A DNA stretch of 15,147 bases, from contig JAUXCL010000039.1 in the NCBI GenBank assembly GCA_030618905.1, forward strand, positions 1 to 15,147. Reading direction: 5' to 3'. How positions within the stretch are numbered: the first letter of the stretch is position 1; each line of letters begins with the position of its first letter. A program made the translations under genes and the position numbers. Below, in pieces: positions 1 through 6,021 of this stretch. The notes under the pieces are model-generated. The model was not told where the DNA came from. It made no database searches and saw only the letters and a list, made by a program, of their open reading frames with translations. The stretch is from Bacteroidales bacterium. Its GTDB lineage: Bacteria; Bacteroidota; Bacteroidia; Bacteroidales; B18-G4.

Positions 1-679
1 CGATGGTAGTCTTTGTGATATTCTCTGAATCCCTTGTCTCAAGCGTACATTTAATGTCCCTGTCCTCCAGATAAGTCATCACCTGCCGGGCATAATTATC
101 TACCCGCCGTTTAACAGATTTAAAGCTTGTTGAATATAATGACAATATATGTACTTCTGAATTGAACATCATTGCCAGTTCAGATGTAACAGGTATCTTC
201 TGCCTTGTTTCCTGCGAGCTATCGATAGGAACCACGATCTTTTTAATTCCCCCGATATTAAAATCATGCCTCAGGGTAATGACCGGACAGGGTGCATGTG
301 TGAGGATCCGGTATGCATTGCTTCCAATCCAGAACTCTTCAAAACCAGATACACCGTGTGTTCCGGTTATAATAAAATCAGTATTGGTGTTTTTTGCCAG
401 ACTGGCAATCTCGATATAAACTTTTCCTTTTCTGGTTTTGTATCCTAGTTTTACATCATTGAGAATTCCTTTATACTTATTTTGCAGCTCTTTGAAAAGT
501 TCGATCTTTTCATTTCTCAATTCATTTGGATGATCCTCGTAAATGGTTTCATCACTGGTGGTATTGTCCACCCAAACCATCAAGATGTCTGCTTTTGCTT
601 TGTTTGCAAGCATCACACCATAATCCAGGGCATTCAGGGAGGTCTTTGAGAAGTCGATTGCAACCATTACCTTTTTCAT
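1..679 (-). CDS. Universal stress protein, tandem UspA domains (3' end cut by window edge)
   Basis: The reading frame is open from the ATG at 679 to the left edge, giving 226 residues with the C terminus missing. It begins MKKVMVAIDFSKTSLNALDY, the usual first strand and loop of a UspA fold. Residues 106-120 (GTHGVSGFEEFWIGS) match the ATP-binding pattern G-2x-G-9x-G-S exactly. This is followed by CPVITLR, the closing strand of domain 1. A second UspA domain starts near residue 147 (KIVVPIDSSQETRQK) and is truncated. Tandem Usp proteins of about 270-290 residues are common in Bacteroidota. They bind nucleotides in the cytoplasm and are linked to stress survival, though the direct target is usually unknown. 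It is transcribed away from the rest of the window, and a candidate promoter lies at 707-737. Family assignment is firm; the specific role is not. Confidence 0.93.
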   Translation of the reverse strand, partial: MKKVMVAIDFSKTSLNALDYGVMLANKAKADILMVWVDNTTSDETIYEDHPNELRNEKIELFKELQNKYKGILNDVKLGYKTRKGKVYIEIASLAKNTNTDFIITGTHGVSGFEEFWIGSNAYRILTHAPCPVITLRHDFNIGGIKKIVVPIDSSQETRQKIPVTSELAMMFNSEVHILSLYSTSFKSVKRRVDNYARQVMTYLEDRDIKCTLETRDSENITKTTI

Positions 680-706
680 GCCGGTAGTGTTTAAATATTC
701 AACAAG

Positions 707-737
707 TAAAATTACGAATTTTTAGTTATGAAACAAG
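707..737 (-). promoter_or_regulatory. Candidate Bacteroidota-type promoter of the universal stress gene
   Basis: On the minus strand TAATTTTA (707-714) resembles the -7 box TAnnTTTG. CTTG (734-737) lies 19 bases upstream in the -33 position. The start codon is at 679, giving a short leader. Each box has one mismatch to consensus, so this is a candidate only. Confidence 0.4.
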
Positions 738-840
738 TATTCCTGGCAATTATTGTCTGCATTTTACGATTTTCATGTAATTATTTAGCTATGATGTTTA
801 TTTAATCAGTGTTAAATTAATCACTAAATCCGAATTTCTA

Positions 841-860
841 ATCCCGATAAGTATCGGGAT
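841..860. repeat. Perfect palindrome, 9-bp arms, 2-base centre
   Basis: ATCCCGATA (841-849) and TATCGGGAT (852-860) are exact reverse complements separated by AG. No run of T follows on either strand, so it does not look like an intrinsic terminator. From memory, similar CCCGATA/TATCGGG palindromes recur between genes in other Bacteroidota; I could not verify this here. Confidence 0.75.
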
Positions 861-912
861 AAACAATACCAAATGACAAAAGCACAAAATTCAAAACTGT
901 ATGATCTTATGG

Positions 913-1050
913 CTGCCCAGGCAGAACAGAGGGAGGGATGAAAAACATACGGACAAACTTATCCCGAAGGGATTTAATAAAAATAGCCATGGGTGTAACC
1001 CGTGGATAATCAGAACGCAACAATAAGAACCCTGCAAAGGGTTCAACCCT
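913..1050. repeat. Cluster of four short hairpins, REP-like
   Basis: Four inverted repeats occur within 140 bases: CTGCC/GGCAG (913-924); ATCCC-GAA-GGGAT (961-973); CCATGGGT-GTA-ACCCGTGG (987-1005, one G-T pair); and GAACCCT-GCAA-AGGGTTC (1027-1044). The last can alternatively pair its right arm downstream as AGGGTT-C-AACCCT (1038-1050), so the two folds exclude each other. Small loops and GC-rich arms in an AT-rich background suggest a folded repeat element rather than chance. Its function is unknown: a decayed mobile repeat, an RNA fold, or protein binding sites are all possible. Confidence 0.55.
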
Positions 1051-1236
1051 TGATTCGCATTATTAGTTGCAGACTAAAATAAAATCTTCAAAAAAACTTG
1101 CATTTATTAAAAGAATGATTAATTTGTAGTCAAAATAATGATTAAATTTTAATCAAAGGTAATATAAAAGATAGTTAAAAGTCAAGGAAAAAGTGAAAAA
1201 AATTGATTTAATCACGAATTTAGGGAGTAATGATTG

Positions 1237-1300
1237 AATGCTTAAATGCTAAAATGTAGGAACAATAAATACCATCTGCCCATTTAAGCATTTAAGCATT
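1237..1300. repeat. AT-rich inverted repeat, 20-bp arms (19/20), directly upstream of dinB
   Basis: Arms 1237-1256 and 1281-1300 are reverse complements with one mismatch, separated by 24 bases. Each arm itself contains a partly repeated AATGCTTA/AATGCT-type unit. The right arm ends 32 bases before the dinB start codon, so the repeat covers the expected promoter and leader region. It could be a cruciform or operator, or one boundary of an inserted segment carrying dinB. Confidence 0.65.
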
Positions 1301-1332
1301 TTCACTAAAATAACAGTAAAGCAAAAAAATAA

Positions 1333-2487
1333 ATGATAAACAATCCCCGGAATATCGTCCATTTCGACCTGGACACCTTTTTCGTGTCGGTGGAGCGCCT
1401 GATGAACAGCCGCCTGGCCGGCAAGCCTGTCATCATTGGGGGCACCTCCGACCGGGGGGTGGTTTCCAGTTGCAGTTATGAGGCCCGGCAGTACGGGGTA
1501 CATTCGGCCATGCCCATGAAAATGGCCCGGGTGCTATGCGGCGATGCCGTCATCATCCGGGGCGACATGGATATCTACTCGCGCTATTCCAACATGGTCA
1601 CGGAGATCATCGCGGAGCGGGCGCCGCTATACGAGAAAGCTTCCATCGATGAGCATTATATCGATATCACCGGGATGGACCGCTTTTTCGGTTGCCTGAA
1701 ATGGACACAGGAGCTTGGGAGGGACATCATAAAACATACCGGGCTGCCGATCTCTTGCGGCCTGTCGGTCAACAAAACCGTATCCAAAATTGCCACCGGG
1801 GAAGCCAAGCCCAATGGCGAGCTGGAAGTCCCGGGAGCGCAGGTACACTCTTTTCTGAACCCCCTGTCCATCAGGAAGGTCCCGATGATCGGGGGAAAGG
1901 CCTACCAGCTGCTGCGGTCGATGGGAATCTCCACCATCGAGACACTCAGCCATATACCGCCGGAGATGATCGTGAAGGTGCTGGGAAAGAATGGGATCAT
2001 CATCTGGAAAAAAGCCAACGGGGTCGACTCCACCCCTGTGAAACCCTATTCCGTGCAAAAATCCATGGGCTCAGAGATCACTTTTGAGACCGATACCATC
2101 GACGTGGCGCAGATCCGGCAGGTCATCTCAGGCAAGGTGGAGCAACTGGCCTTCAAACTCCGGAAAAAGGAGAAGCTGACTTCCTGCGTGACCGTTAAAA
2201 TAAGATATTCGAACTTCGACACCCACACCTTGCAGAGACGCATACCCTATACCTCGTTCGATCATGTCCTGAACAGCGTAGCGCTGGAACTCTTCGACAA
2301 GCTTTACCAGCGCAGGATGCGCATCCGGCTGGCGGGAGTCAGGCTCAGCCACCTGATCAGCGGCGTCCAGCAACTCGATATGTTCGAGGATACCCCGGAG
2401 ATGATCAGCCTCTACAATGCCATGGACAGGATACGGTTGCGGTACGGGAAGAAGGCGGTGCGGAGAGCGGTGGGCGTTGGGAGTTGA
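1333..2487 (+). CDS. dinB: DNA polymerase IV, Y family (DinB-like)
   Basis: Translesion DNA polymerase of 384 residues, a normal length. The palm begins NIVHFDLDTFFVSVE with metal-binding D12 and the FF pair, where F17 fits the steric-gate position. The second catalytic motif is SIDEHYID with D106 and E107. The helix-hairpin-helix thumb region is around residues 175-225 and the little-finger domain about 240-345. QQLDMF (346-351) is a good sliding-clamp-binding motif, followed by a 33-residue tail. The start has no Shine-Dalgarno sequence, as usual in this phylum. The gene is clearly richer in GC than its surroundings: by hand count 38 of 60 bases in 1381-1440 against 23 of 60 in 3601-3660. 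It is bracketed by an inverted repeat and a tandem-repeat block, which suggests acquisition by transfer. It has no linked umuD, lexA or imuA-like gene here. Confidence 0.95.
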   Translation: MINNPRNIVHFDLDTFFVSVERLMNSRLAGKPVIIGGTSDRGVVSSCSYEARQYGVHSAMPMKMARVLCGDAVIIRGDMDIYSRYSNMVTEIIAERAPLYEKASIDEHYIDITGMDRFFGCLKWTQELGRDIIKHTGLPISCGLSVNKTVSKIATGEAKPNGELEVPGAQVHSFLNPLSIRKVPMIGGKAYQLLRSMGISTIETLSHIPPEMIVKVLGKNGIIIWKKANGVDSTPVKPYSVQKSMGSEITFETDTIDVAQIRQVISGKVEQLAFKLRKKEKLTSCVTVKIRYSNFDTHTLQRRIPYTSFDHVLNSVALELFDKLYQRRMRIRLAGVRLSHLISGVQQLDMFEDTPEMISLYNAMDRIRLRYGKKAVRRAVGVGS

Positions 2488-2494
2488 GATAAAA

Positions 2495-2786
2495 CAGAAT
2501 ACAGAAATCAGAATACAGAAATCAGAATACAGGATACAGGATACAGGATACAGGATGCAGGATAATTGGCAGTTGGACAATTGGCAATAGCTTTCGCACT
2601 ATGGTACTATGGTACTATGGTACTATGGTACTATGATTCCGGATGCAGGATACAGGATACAGGATAATTGGCAGTTGGACAATTGGCAATAGCTTTCGCA
2701 CTATGGTACTATGGTACTATGATACTATGATACTATGGTACTATGGTACTATGATACTATGGTACTATGATCCCGGATGCAGGAAT
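2495..2786. repeat. Compound tandem-repeat block: 7-base and 8-base repeats around two 34-base cores
   Basis: Ten heptads run from 2495 to 2564, drifting from CAGAATA/CAGAAAT to CAGGATA/CAGGATG. A 34-base core follows (2565-2598). Next come four CTATGGTA octads and a variant (2599-2638), then a CCGGATG heptad and three CAGGATA heptads (2639-2666). An identical copy of the 34-base core lies at 2667-2700. Eight octads (CTATGGTA or CTATGATA) and a ninth variant follow (2701-2772), then CCGGATG and CAGGAAT to 2786. So a roughly 100-base composite unit is duplicated, with different numbers of heptads and octads in each copy. This is the pattern of variable-number repeats that change by replication slippage and unequal recombination. 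It lies between dinB and a lipoprotein gene and contains no gene. Confidence 0.93.
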
Positions 2787-2816
2787 TAAAGTTAGGGGAA
2801 GTTCAATTAAATCCGC

Positions 2817-2824
2817 TAATTTTA
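2817..2824 (+). promoter_or_regulatory. Possible -7 box upstream of the lipoprotein gene
   Basis: TAATTTTA matches TAnnTTTG except the last base and is the same sequence as the candidate upstream of the universal stress gene. The -33 region is poor (TTAG at 2792-2795, 21 bases away). It lies 28 bases before the start codon and about 30 bases after the repeat block, so it is only a weak candidate. Confidence 0.25.
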
Positions 2825-2852
2825 CGTTATAATGCTTCCTTGAATTGATTAC

Positions 2853-4145
2853 ATGAAGAAATCTGCCCAGATACTGTTGTCCTTATGCTTATTATTTTCT
2901 CTGCATTCCTGCAAGGATAAGGATGACATGGATACCCGTCCTGTAATTAGCCTGAGCAGCCCGGCAGCGGGATCAAGCTATCATATTTGGGACACCATCC
3001 TGGTCAAGGCCAGCATATCACATAATAAACCGGTCAGATCTGTTGTGGTGTCCCTGGTGAACAACAACAATATCCCCATGGTCACACCCATAGGGTCAAC
3101 CCCGGATCAAAACACTTTGGAAATAGAGGAATACCTGGTCGTTGATAACCCCAACCTGGAATCGGGCAATTATTTTGTGATGGTTAAAGCTTCGGATGAA
3201 GTCAATGCAACCCGGTATTTTCAACCGGTTGAAGTGAGCGGGATAGAAACGGAGCTCAGGCGTATTCTTGTGATTACTCAATTCAATACATTAAAATCTA
3301 TAGTTTCCCTGATTGATTCTAACTTCAATGTGAGTCCCTTATTCAGTATCCTGAAGAAATACAATGGGTCAGATGTAAGTTCCAGGTACCAGCAATTGTA
3401 TTACATTACTCCCGAGCCATCCAGATTGCTTACTTATAACCTGAATGATACGATCCTGGACTGGGAATTCCTGTCTCAGCCACCACACTCGGGTTTCCAG
3501 GATGTATATTACCAGGAAGGACTAATATACCTTGCCTCTCAAAATGGCAATTTATTCGGCCTGGATCATTCAGGGGATAATAAATATATAACGCCCACGC
3601 ATACCGACAGGATCCCACAGAAGATCTTTAAGCACGAAAATTATTTGGTTACTGACCAAAGTACCAGGAGTAATTTATATCGTTATTTTACTTTGTTCTT
3701 TGCGGAAACCGGTGCTTTTGCCAATCAGCACCAACGTGACCTTGGGGTCATCGAATTTTTCAGTATCAACCAGGATGAGATCATTGCTTTTGGCAATATG
3801 CTTGATCAGGCTAAGGTGTTGGTTTATAGTATTGAAAACAATAATAGTTTTGAGCCGGCCATCATGCCGACCGGGATCATCACGGCAGCAGTACAAATCA
3901 GCCAGGAGGATTTTCTGATTGCCATGGATTTTGGCATAATTGCGTATAATTCAACACAGCATCAATGGCATTTAGCCTTTGATATTGATAATGTTACTGC
4001 CTTGGAATATGATTCCAAAAATAATTTCTTGTGCGTCGCCGAGGGCAAAAATGTCCGTATTTACGATTACCCTGGTTCCAGTCTGCTTCATGGCATAAGC
4101 ATGGACTATCCTATCCTTAACATCCATATTTTATACAATAAATAA
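2853..4145 (+). CDS. Lipoprotein with Ig-like N domain and probable beta-propeller, likely surface-exposed
   Basis: Predicted lipoprotein of 430 residues, specific function unknown. The signal peptide MKKSAQILLSLCLLFSLHSC has a lipobox ending at C20. The next residues, KDKDD, are a charged stretch of the kind that in Bacteroidota acts as an export signal taking lipoproteins to the cell surface. Residues about 32-130 look like an immunoglobulin-type beta sandwich (PVISLSSPAAGSSYHIWDTI through YFQPVEVSG). The remaining 300 residues are beta-rich with repeated short blocks such as GLIYLASQNGNLFGLD and ENYLVTDQSTRSNLYRYF, suggesting an irregular beta-propeller. No catalytic motif is visible. The gene is followed after 3 bases by mnmD and is probably co-transcribed with it. 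It begins 66 bases after the tandem-repeat block, which could affect its expression. Confidence 0.8.
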   Translation: MKKSAQILLSLCLLFSLHSCKDKDDMDTRPVISLSSPAAGSSYHIWDTILVKASISHNKPVRSVVVSLVNNNNIPMVTPIGSTPDQNTLEIEEYLVVDNPNLESGNYFVMVKASDEVNATRYFQPVEVSGIETELRRILVITQFNTLKSIVSLIDSNFNVSPLFSILKKYNGSDVSSRYQQLYYITPEPSRLLTYNLNDTILDWEFLSQPPHSGFQDVYYQEGLIYLASQNGNLFGLDHSGDNKYITPTHTDRIPQKIFKHENYLVTDQSTRSNLYRYFTLFFAETGAFANQHQRDLGVIEFFSINQDEIIAFGNMLDQAKVLVYSIENNNSFEPAIMPTGIITAAVQISQEDFLIAMDFGIIAYNSTQHQWHLAFDIDNVTALEYDSKNNFLCVAEGKNVRIYDYPGSSLLHGISMDYPILNIHILYNK

Positions 4146-4148
4146 GAC

Positions 4149-4820
4149 ATGGAACGGCAGCTGATTACCACAGCAGATGGTTCACACACCTTGTTTGTCC
4201 CGGGCATACAGGACCATTATCATTCCACTTATGGTGCTGTTCAGGAATCCAGGCATATATACATCAGGAATGCATTCCGGGCCAACAGCGCGAAGAATGC
4301 CCTGTGCCAGGTTCTGGAAATTGGTTTTGGGACGGGCCTGAATGCTTTATTGACCTGGCAGGAAAGCATATTAAAAGATATCCCTGTGCAATATACCGCA
4401 CTGGAACCTTTTCCGATTGAAACGGCCCTGGCCATGCAGCTCAACTATCCCGGTCTCATGGAAATGCCTGGGGCAAATTCGATTTTTCAGGAGATGCATT
4501 CAGCTCCCTGGGATCAGGTCACCACCCTCAATAAGCTTATGAAATTACTTAAAGTAAAAGTAAAAATTCAGGATAGTATATTAGCTGAGAACCAGTATGA
4601 TGTAATCTATTTTGATGCCTTTGGGCCCGATGTGCAGGCAGAGATGTGGACCGTAAATATTTTTGATAAAATTTATGCCGGGATGAAAAGGGGTGGAGTG
4701 CTGGCTACTTTTTCAGCAAAAGGTATAGTGAGGCGTGCCATGACAACAGCAGGATTTGAAGTCGAAAAACTGCCTGGTCCCCCGGGTAAGCGCACAATCA
4801 CCAGGGCATGGAAAAGATAG
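4149..4820 (+). CDS. mnmD: tRNA U34 5-(aminomethyl)-2-thiouridine methyltransferase MnmD (stand-alone)
   Basis: S-adenosylmethionine-dependent methyltransferase of 223 residues, acting on the wobble uridine of tRNAs. It converts the 5-aminomethyl group to 5-methylaminomethyl, the last step that the N-terminal half of MnmC performs in gamma-proteobacteria. The SAM-binding motif is LEIGFGTGLNALL (56-68), and the next strand ends in an acidic residue (LEP, E86). FDAFGPDVQAEMW (155-167) matches the family's DAFxPxxxPxMW active-site motif except that the second proline is Ala. The C-terminal PGPPGKR (209-215) is also typical. The FAD oxidase half of MnmC is absent, as is normal for MnmD. It follows the lipoprotein gene by 3 bases, with no obvious functional link, and faces the acylphosphatase gene tail to tail with only 12 bases between. 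Confidence 0.9.
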   Translation: MERQLITTADGSHTLFVPGIQDHYHSTYGAVQESRHIYIRNAFRANSAKNALCQVLEIGFGTGLNALLTWQESILKDIPVQYTALEPFPIETALAMQLNYPGLMEMPGANSIFQEMHSAPWDQVTTLNKLMKLLKVKVKIQDSILAENQYDVIYFDAFGPDVQAEMWTVNIFDKIYAGMKRGGVLATFSAKGIVRRAMTTAGFEVEKLPGPPGKRTITRAWKR

Positions 4821-4832
4821 CGCATGGAAGAT

Positions 4833-5102
4833 TTATATGATCCTGAAATCCCCGAAGTTTTTTTCTGGCGCTTCCTGTACGTTTATTTTATCAACCCGTG
4901 ACCATGAAGGACCATTTTTACAGAATTCAAGAAAAGTATTCATAATATCAGCATCTCCTTCGGCCTCAACATATACGGAACCATCCGGCATATTCTTCAC
5001 AAATCCTTTGATACCGAGCGTTCTGGCATTTTTATTGGTATAATATCTGAAACCAACATTTTGCACCTTGCCGTAGATAGTGATATTCAGGCTTTTTTGC
5101 AT
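4833..5102 (-). CDS. acyP: Acylphosphatase
   Basis: Small cytoplasmic hydrolase of 89 residues that cleaves carboxyl-phosphate bonds such as those in acetyl phosphate or 1,3-bisphosphoglycerate. Both family signatures are present: GKVQNVGFRYYT with the phosphate-binding R19, and GFVKNMPDGSVYVEAEG with the catalytic N37. It is the last gene of a four-gene minus-strand unit, starting 3 bases after the stop of the unrecognised 189-residue protein. It ends 12 bases from the stop of the convergent mnmD; no terminator hairpin is visible in that gap. Its role in the cell is usually uncertain even where the enzyme is well known. Confidence 0.95.
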   Translation of the reverse strand: MQKSLNITIYGKVQNVGFRYYTNKNARTLGIKGFVKNMPDGSVYVEAEGDADIMNTFLEFCKNGPSWSRVDKINVQEAPEKNFGDFRII

Positions 5103-5105
5103 AGA

Positions 5106-5675
5106 TCAGGGATTTAAACGTTTCATCAGGAGATCATCCAGGGCTACAAACAATTGGACAGGATCCTGGGCGCGCCATGCGAATGCATTAAATCTGCCTC
5201 CAAAGGCAATGATATAGTCCAGGTTGGCATTTTCGAACTCCTGAACTACATGCTCCCTGAAATTTAAGCCAATGATCCAGCCATCTTCAATATCTTCAGA
5301 CCATTCCTGGTAATAATCATCATCGCCTGCATGGAAATTCAGGACATTTTCTCCAATCAGAATAAACCTCTTGATCCCGTTTTCAGCCAGCAAGTCGACA
5401 ATTTCCCGCTTCAGGTACATGATGTCATTGTGTAAGGTGTCATTCCATTCTCCCATCAACTCAATGATGCAAAATCCTTTTTCATAGTTGGCATAAATGA
5501 TCTTAATGAAAAGTGTTGAGGAGCCTATAAAATCCCATTGGGGGTGTATCCAGTGATCGTATACTGCATGTGTGAACTCAAATTCATTGTAATCCTTCCC
5601 ATAAAAGGGAGAATGCTTATCATCCGAGGAAATGTAAAGATGTCTCCAGCTATAATGAGGTTCAAGATTGTGCAT
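5106..5675 (-). CDS. Conserved-looking hypothetical protein, 189 residues
   Basis: I do not recognise this family. The protein is soluble, with no signal peptide or membrane span. It is rich in acidic and aromatic residues, starting MHNLEPHYSWRHLYISSDDK. Alternating strand and helix blocks are visible: FIKIIYANYEKGFCIIELMGEW (about 57-78), REIVDLLAENGIKRFILIGE (about 90-109) and NLDYIIAFGGRFNAFAWR, consistent with an alpha/beta fold. An acidic patch, GDDDYYQEWSEDIEDGW, lies in the middle. It sits 5 bases after the DUF493-type gene and 3 bases before acyP, so it is almost certainly translated as part of this operon. The tight packing supports a real gene; no function can be given. Confidence 0.8.
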   Translation of the reverse strand: MHNLEPHYSWRHLYISSDDKHSPFYGKDYNEFEFTHAVYDHWIHPQWDFIGSSTLFIKIIYANYEKGFCIIELMGEWNDTLHNDIMYLKREIVDLLAENGIKRFILIGENVLNFHAGDDDYYQEWSEDIEDGWIIGLNFREHVVQEFENANLDYIIAFGGRFNAFAWRAQDPVQLFVALDDLLMKRLNP

Positions 5676-5680
5676 GATAC

Positions 5681-5989
5681 TTAGAGGGCTAGCTTTATAC
5701 CGGGGATAGATTTCAGACTTTCGTAAAGGCTGGTCATTTGTTCATGCGAAGCAATGCTGACGCTGACCGTAAAGCTGATGTATTTATCATTACTGCTGAG
5801 TTTGGACCGAAAGTCGGTGAAGGAAACTTTTTGTTGCTTCAATACTTTTTCAATTGCCTTCTGAATGTCATCAACGGGATTGTTATTGTCAAGGATTACC
5901 TTGAGATCATAGCTTACCGGGAACTTAACTTTTTCATCCCCGAAAGGCTTCTTGTTTTTATCCCCTCCGTTGCCCCCAATATTAACCAT
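5681..5989 (-). CDS. DUF493 (YbeD-like) family protein
   Basis: Small cytoplasmic protein of 102 residues with a ferredoxin-like (ACT-like) fold typical of DUF493. The pattern is FPVSYDLKVIL at the start, a helix with VDDIQKAIEKVL, then KYISFTVSVSIASHEQMTSLYESLKSIPGIKLAL at the C terminus, which matches the family's closing strand, helix and strand closely. I place the start at the ATG at 5989 (MVNIGGNGGDKN), not at the longer in-frame ATG at 6055. The longer form would overlap the lpxR-like gene, and its extra residues look unrelated to the family. The family has been proposed to be regulatory but its partner is unknown. It lies 32 bases downstream of the lpxR-like gene. Confidence 0.85.
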   Translation of the reverse strand: MVNIGGNGGDKNKKPFGDEKVKFPVSYDLKVILDNNNPVDDIQKAIEKVLKQQKVSFTDFRSKLSSNDKYISFTVSVSIASHEQMTSLYESLKSIPGIKLAL

Positions 5990-6021
5990 AGGTGTGTGTT
6001 TTTCTGAATTGATCAACAAAA

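Larger units (their letters stand above)
680..1332. other. Gene-free AT-rich stretch with clustered hairpins
   Basis: No convincing coding frame on either strand. Between 841 and 1050 there are five short inverted repeats close together, and a larger one at 1237-1300; these are listed separately. The remainder (about 1051-1236) is very AT-rich with no structure I could name. The stretch separates the divergently read universal stress gene from dinB, so it should contain both promoters; only the former has a plausible candidate. Confidence 0.7.

Noticed and set aside
162..448. Two short plus-strand frames at the left edge
   Set aside because: They are antisense to the universal stress gene, which has a perfect nucleotide-binding motif.
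841..860. Intrinsic terminator
   Set aside because: The palindrome has no T run on either strand and a two-base centre, which is too tight for a normal hairpin loop.
1627..2058. Minus-strand 143-residue frame inside dinB
   Set aside because: Antisense to dinB catalytic and thumb regions; long open frames are expected opposite a GC-rich gene, and no family features are seen.
2128..2580. Minus-strand 150-residue frame running through the heptad repeats and the 3' end of dinB
   Set aside because: Its N-terminal part is just the translated heptads (repeats of CILYPVS-like blocks) and the rest is antisense to a well-supported DinB.
2495..2786. CRISPR array
   Set aside because: Repeat units are 7 and 8 bases with no unique spacers, and the 34-base core occurs only twice; no cas gene nearby.
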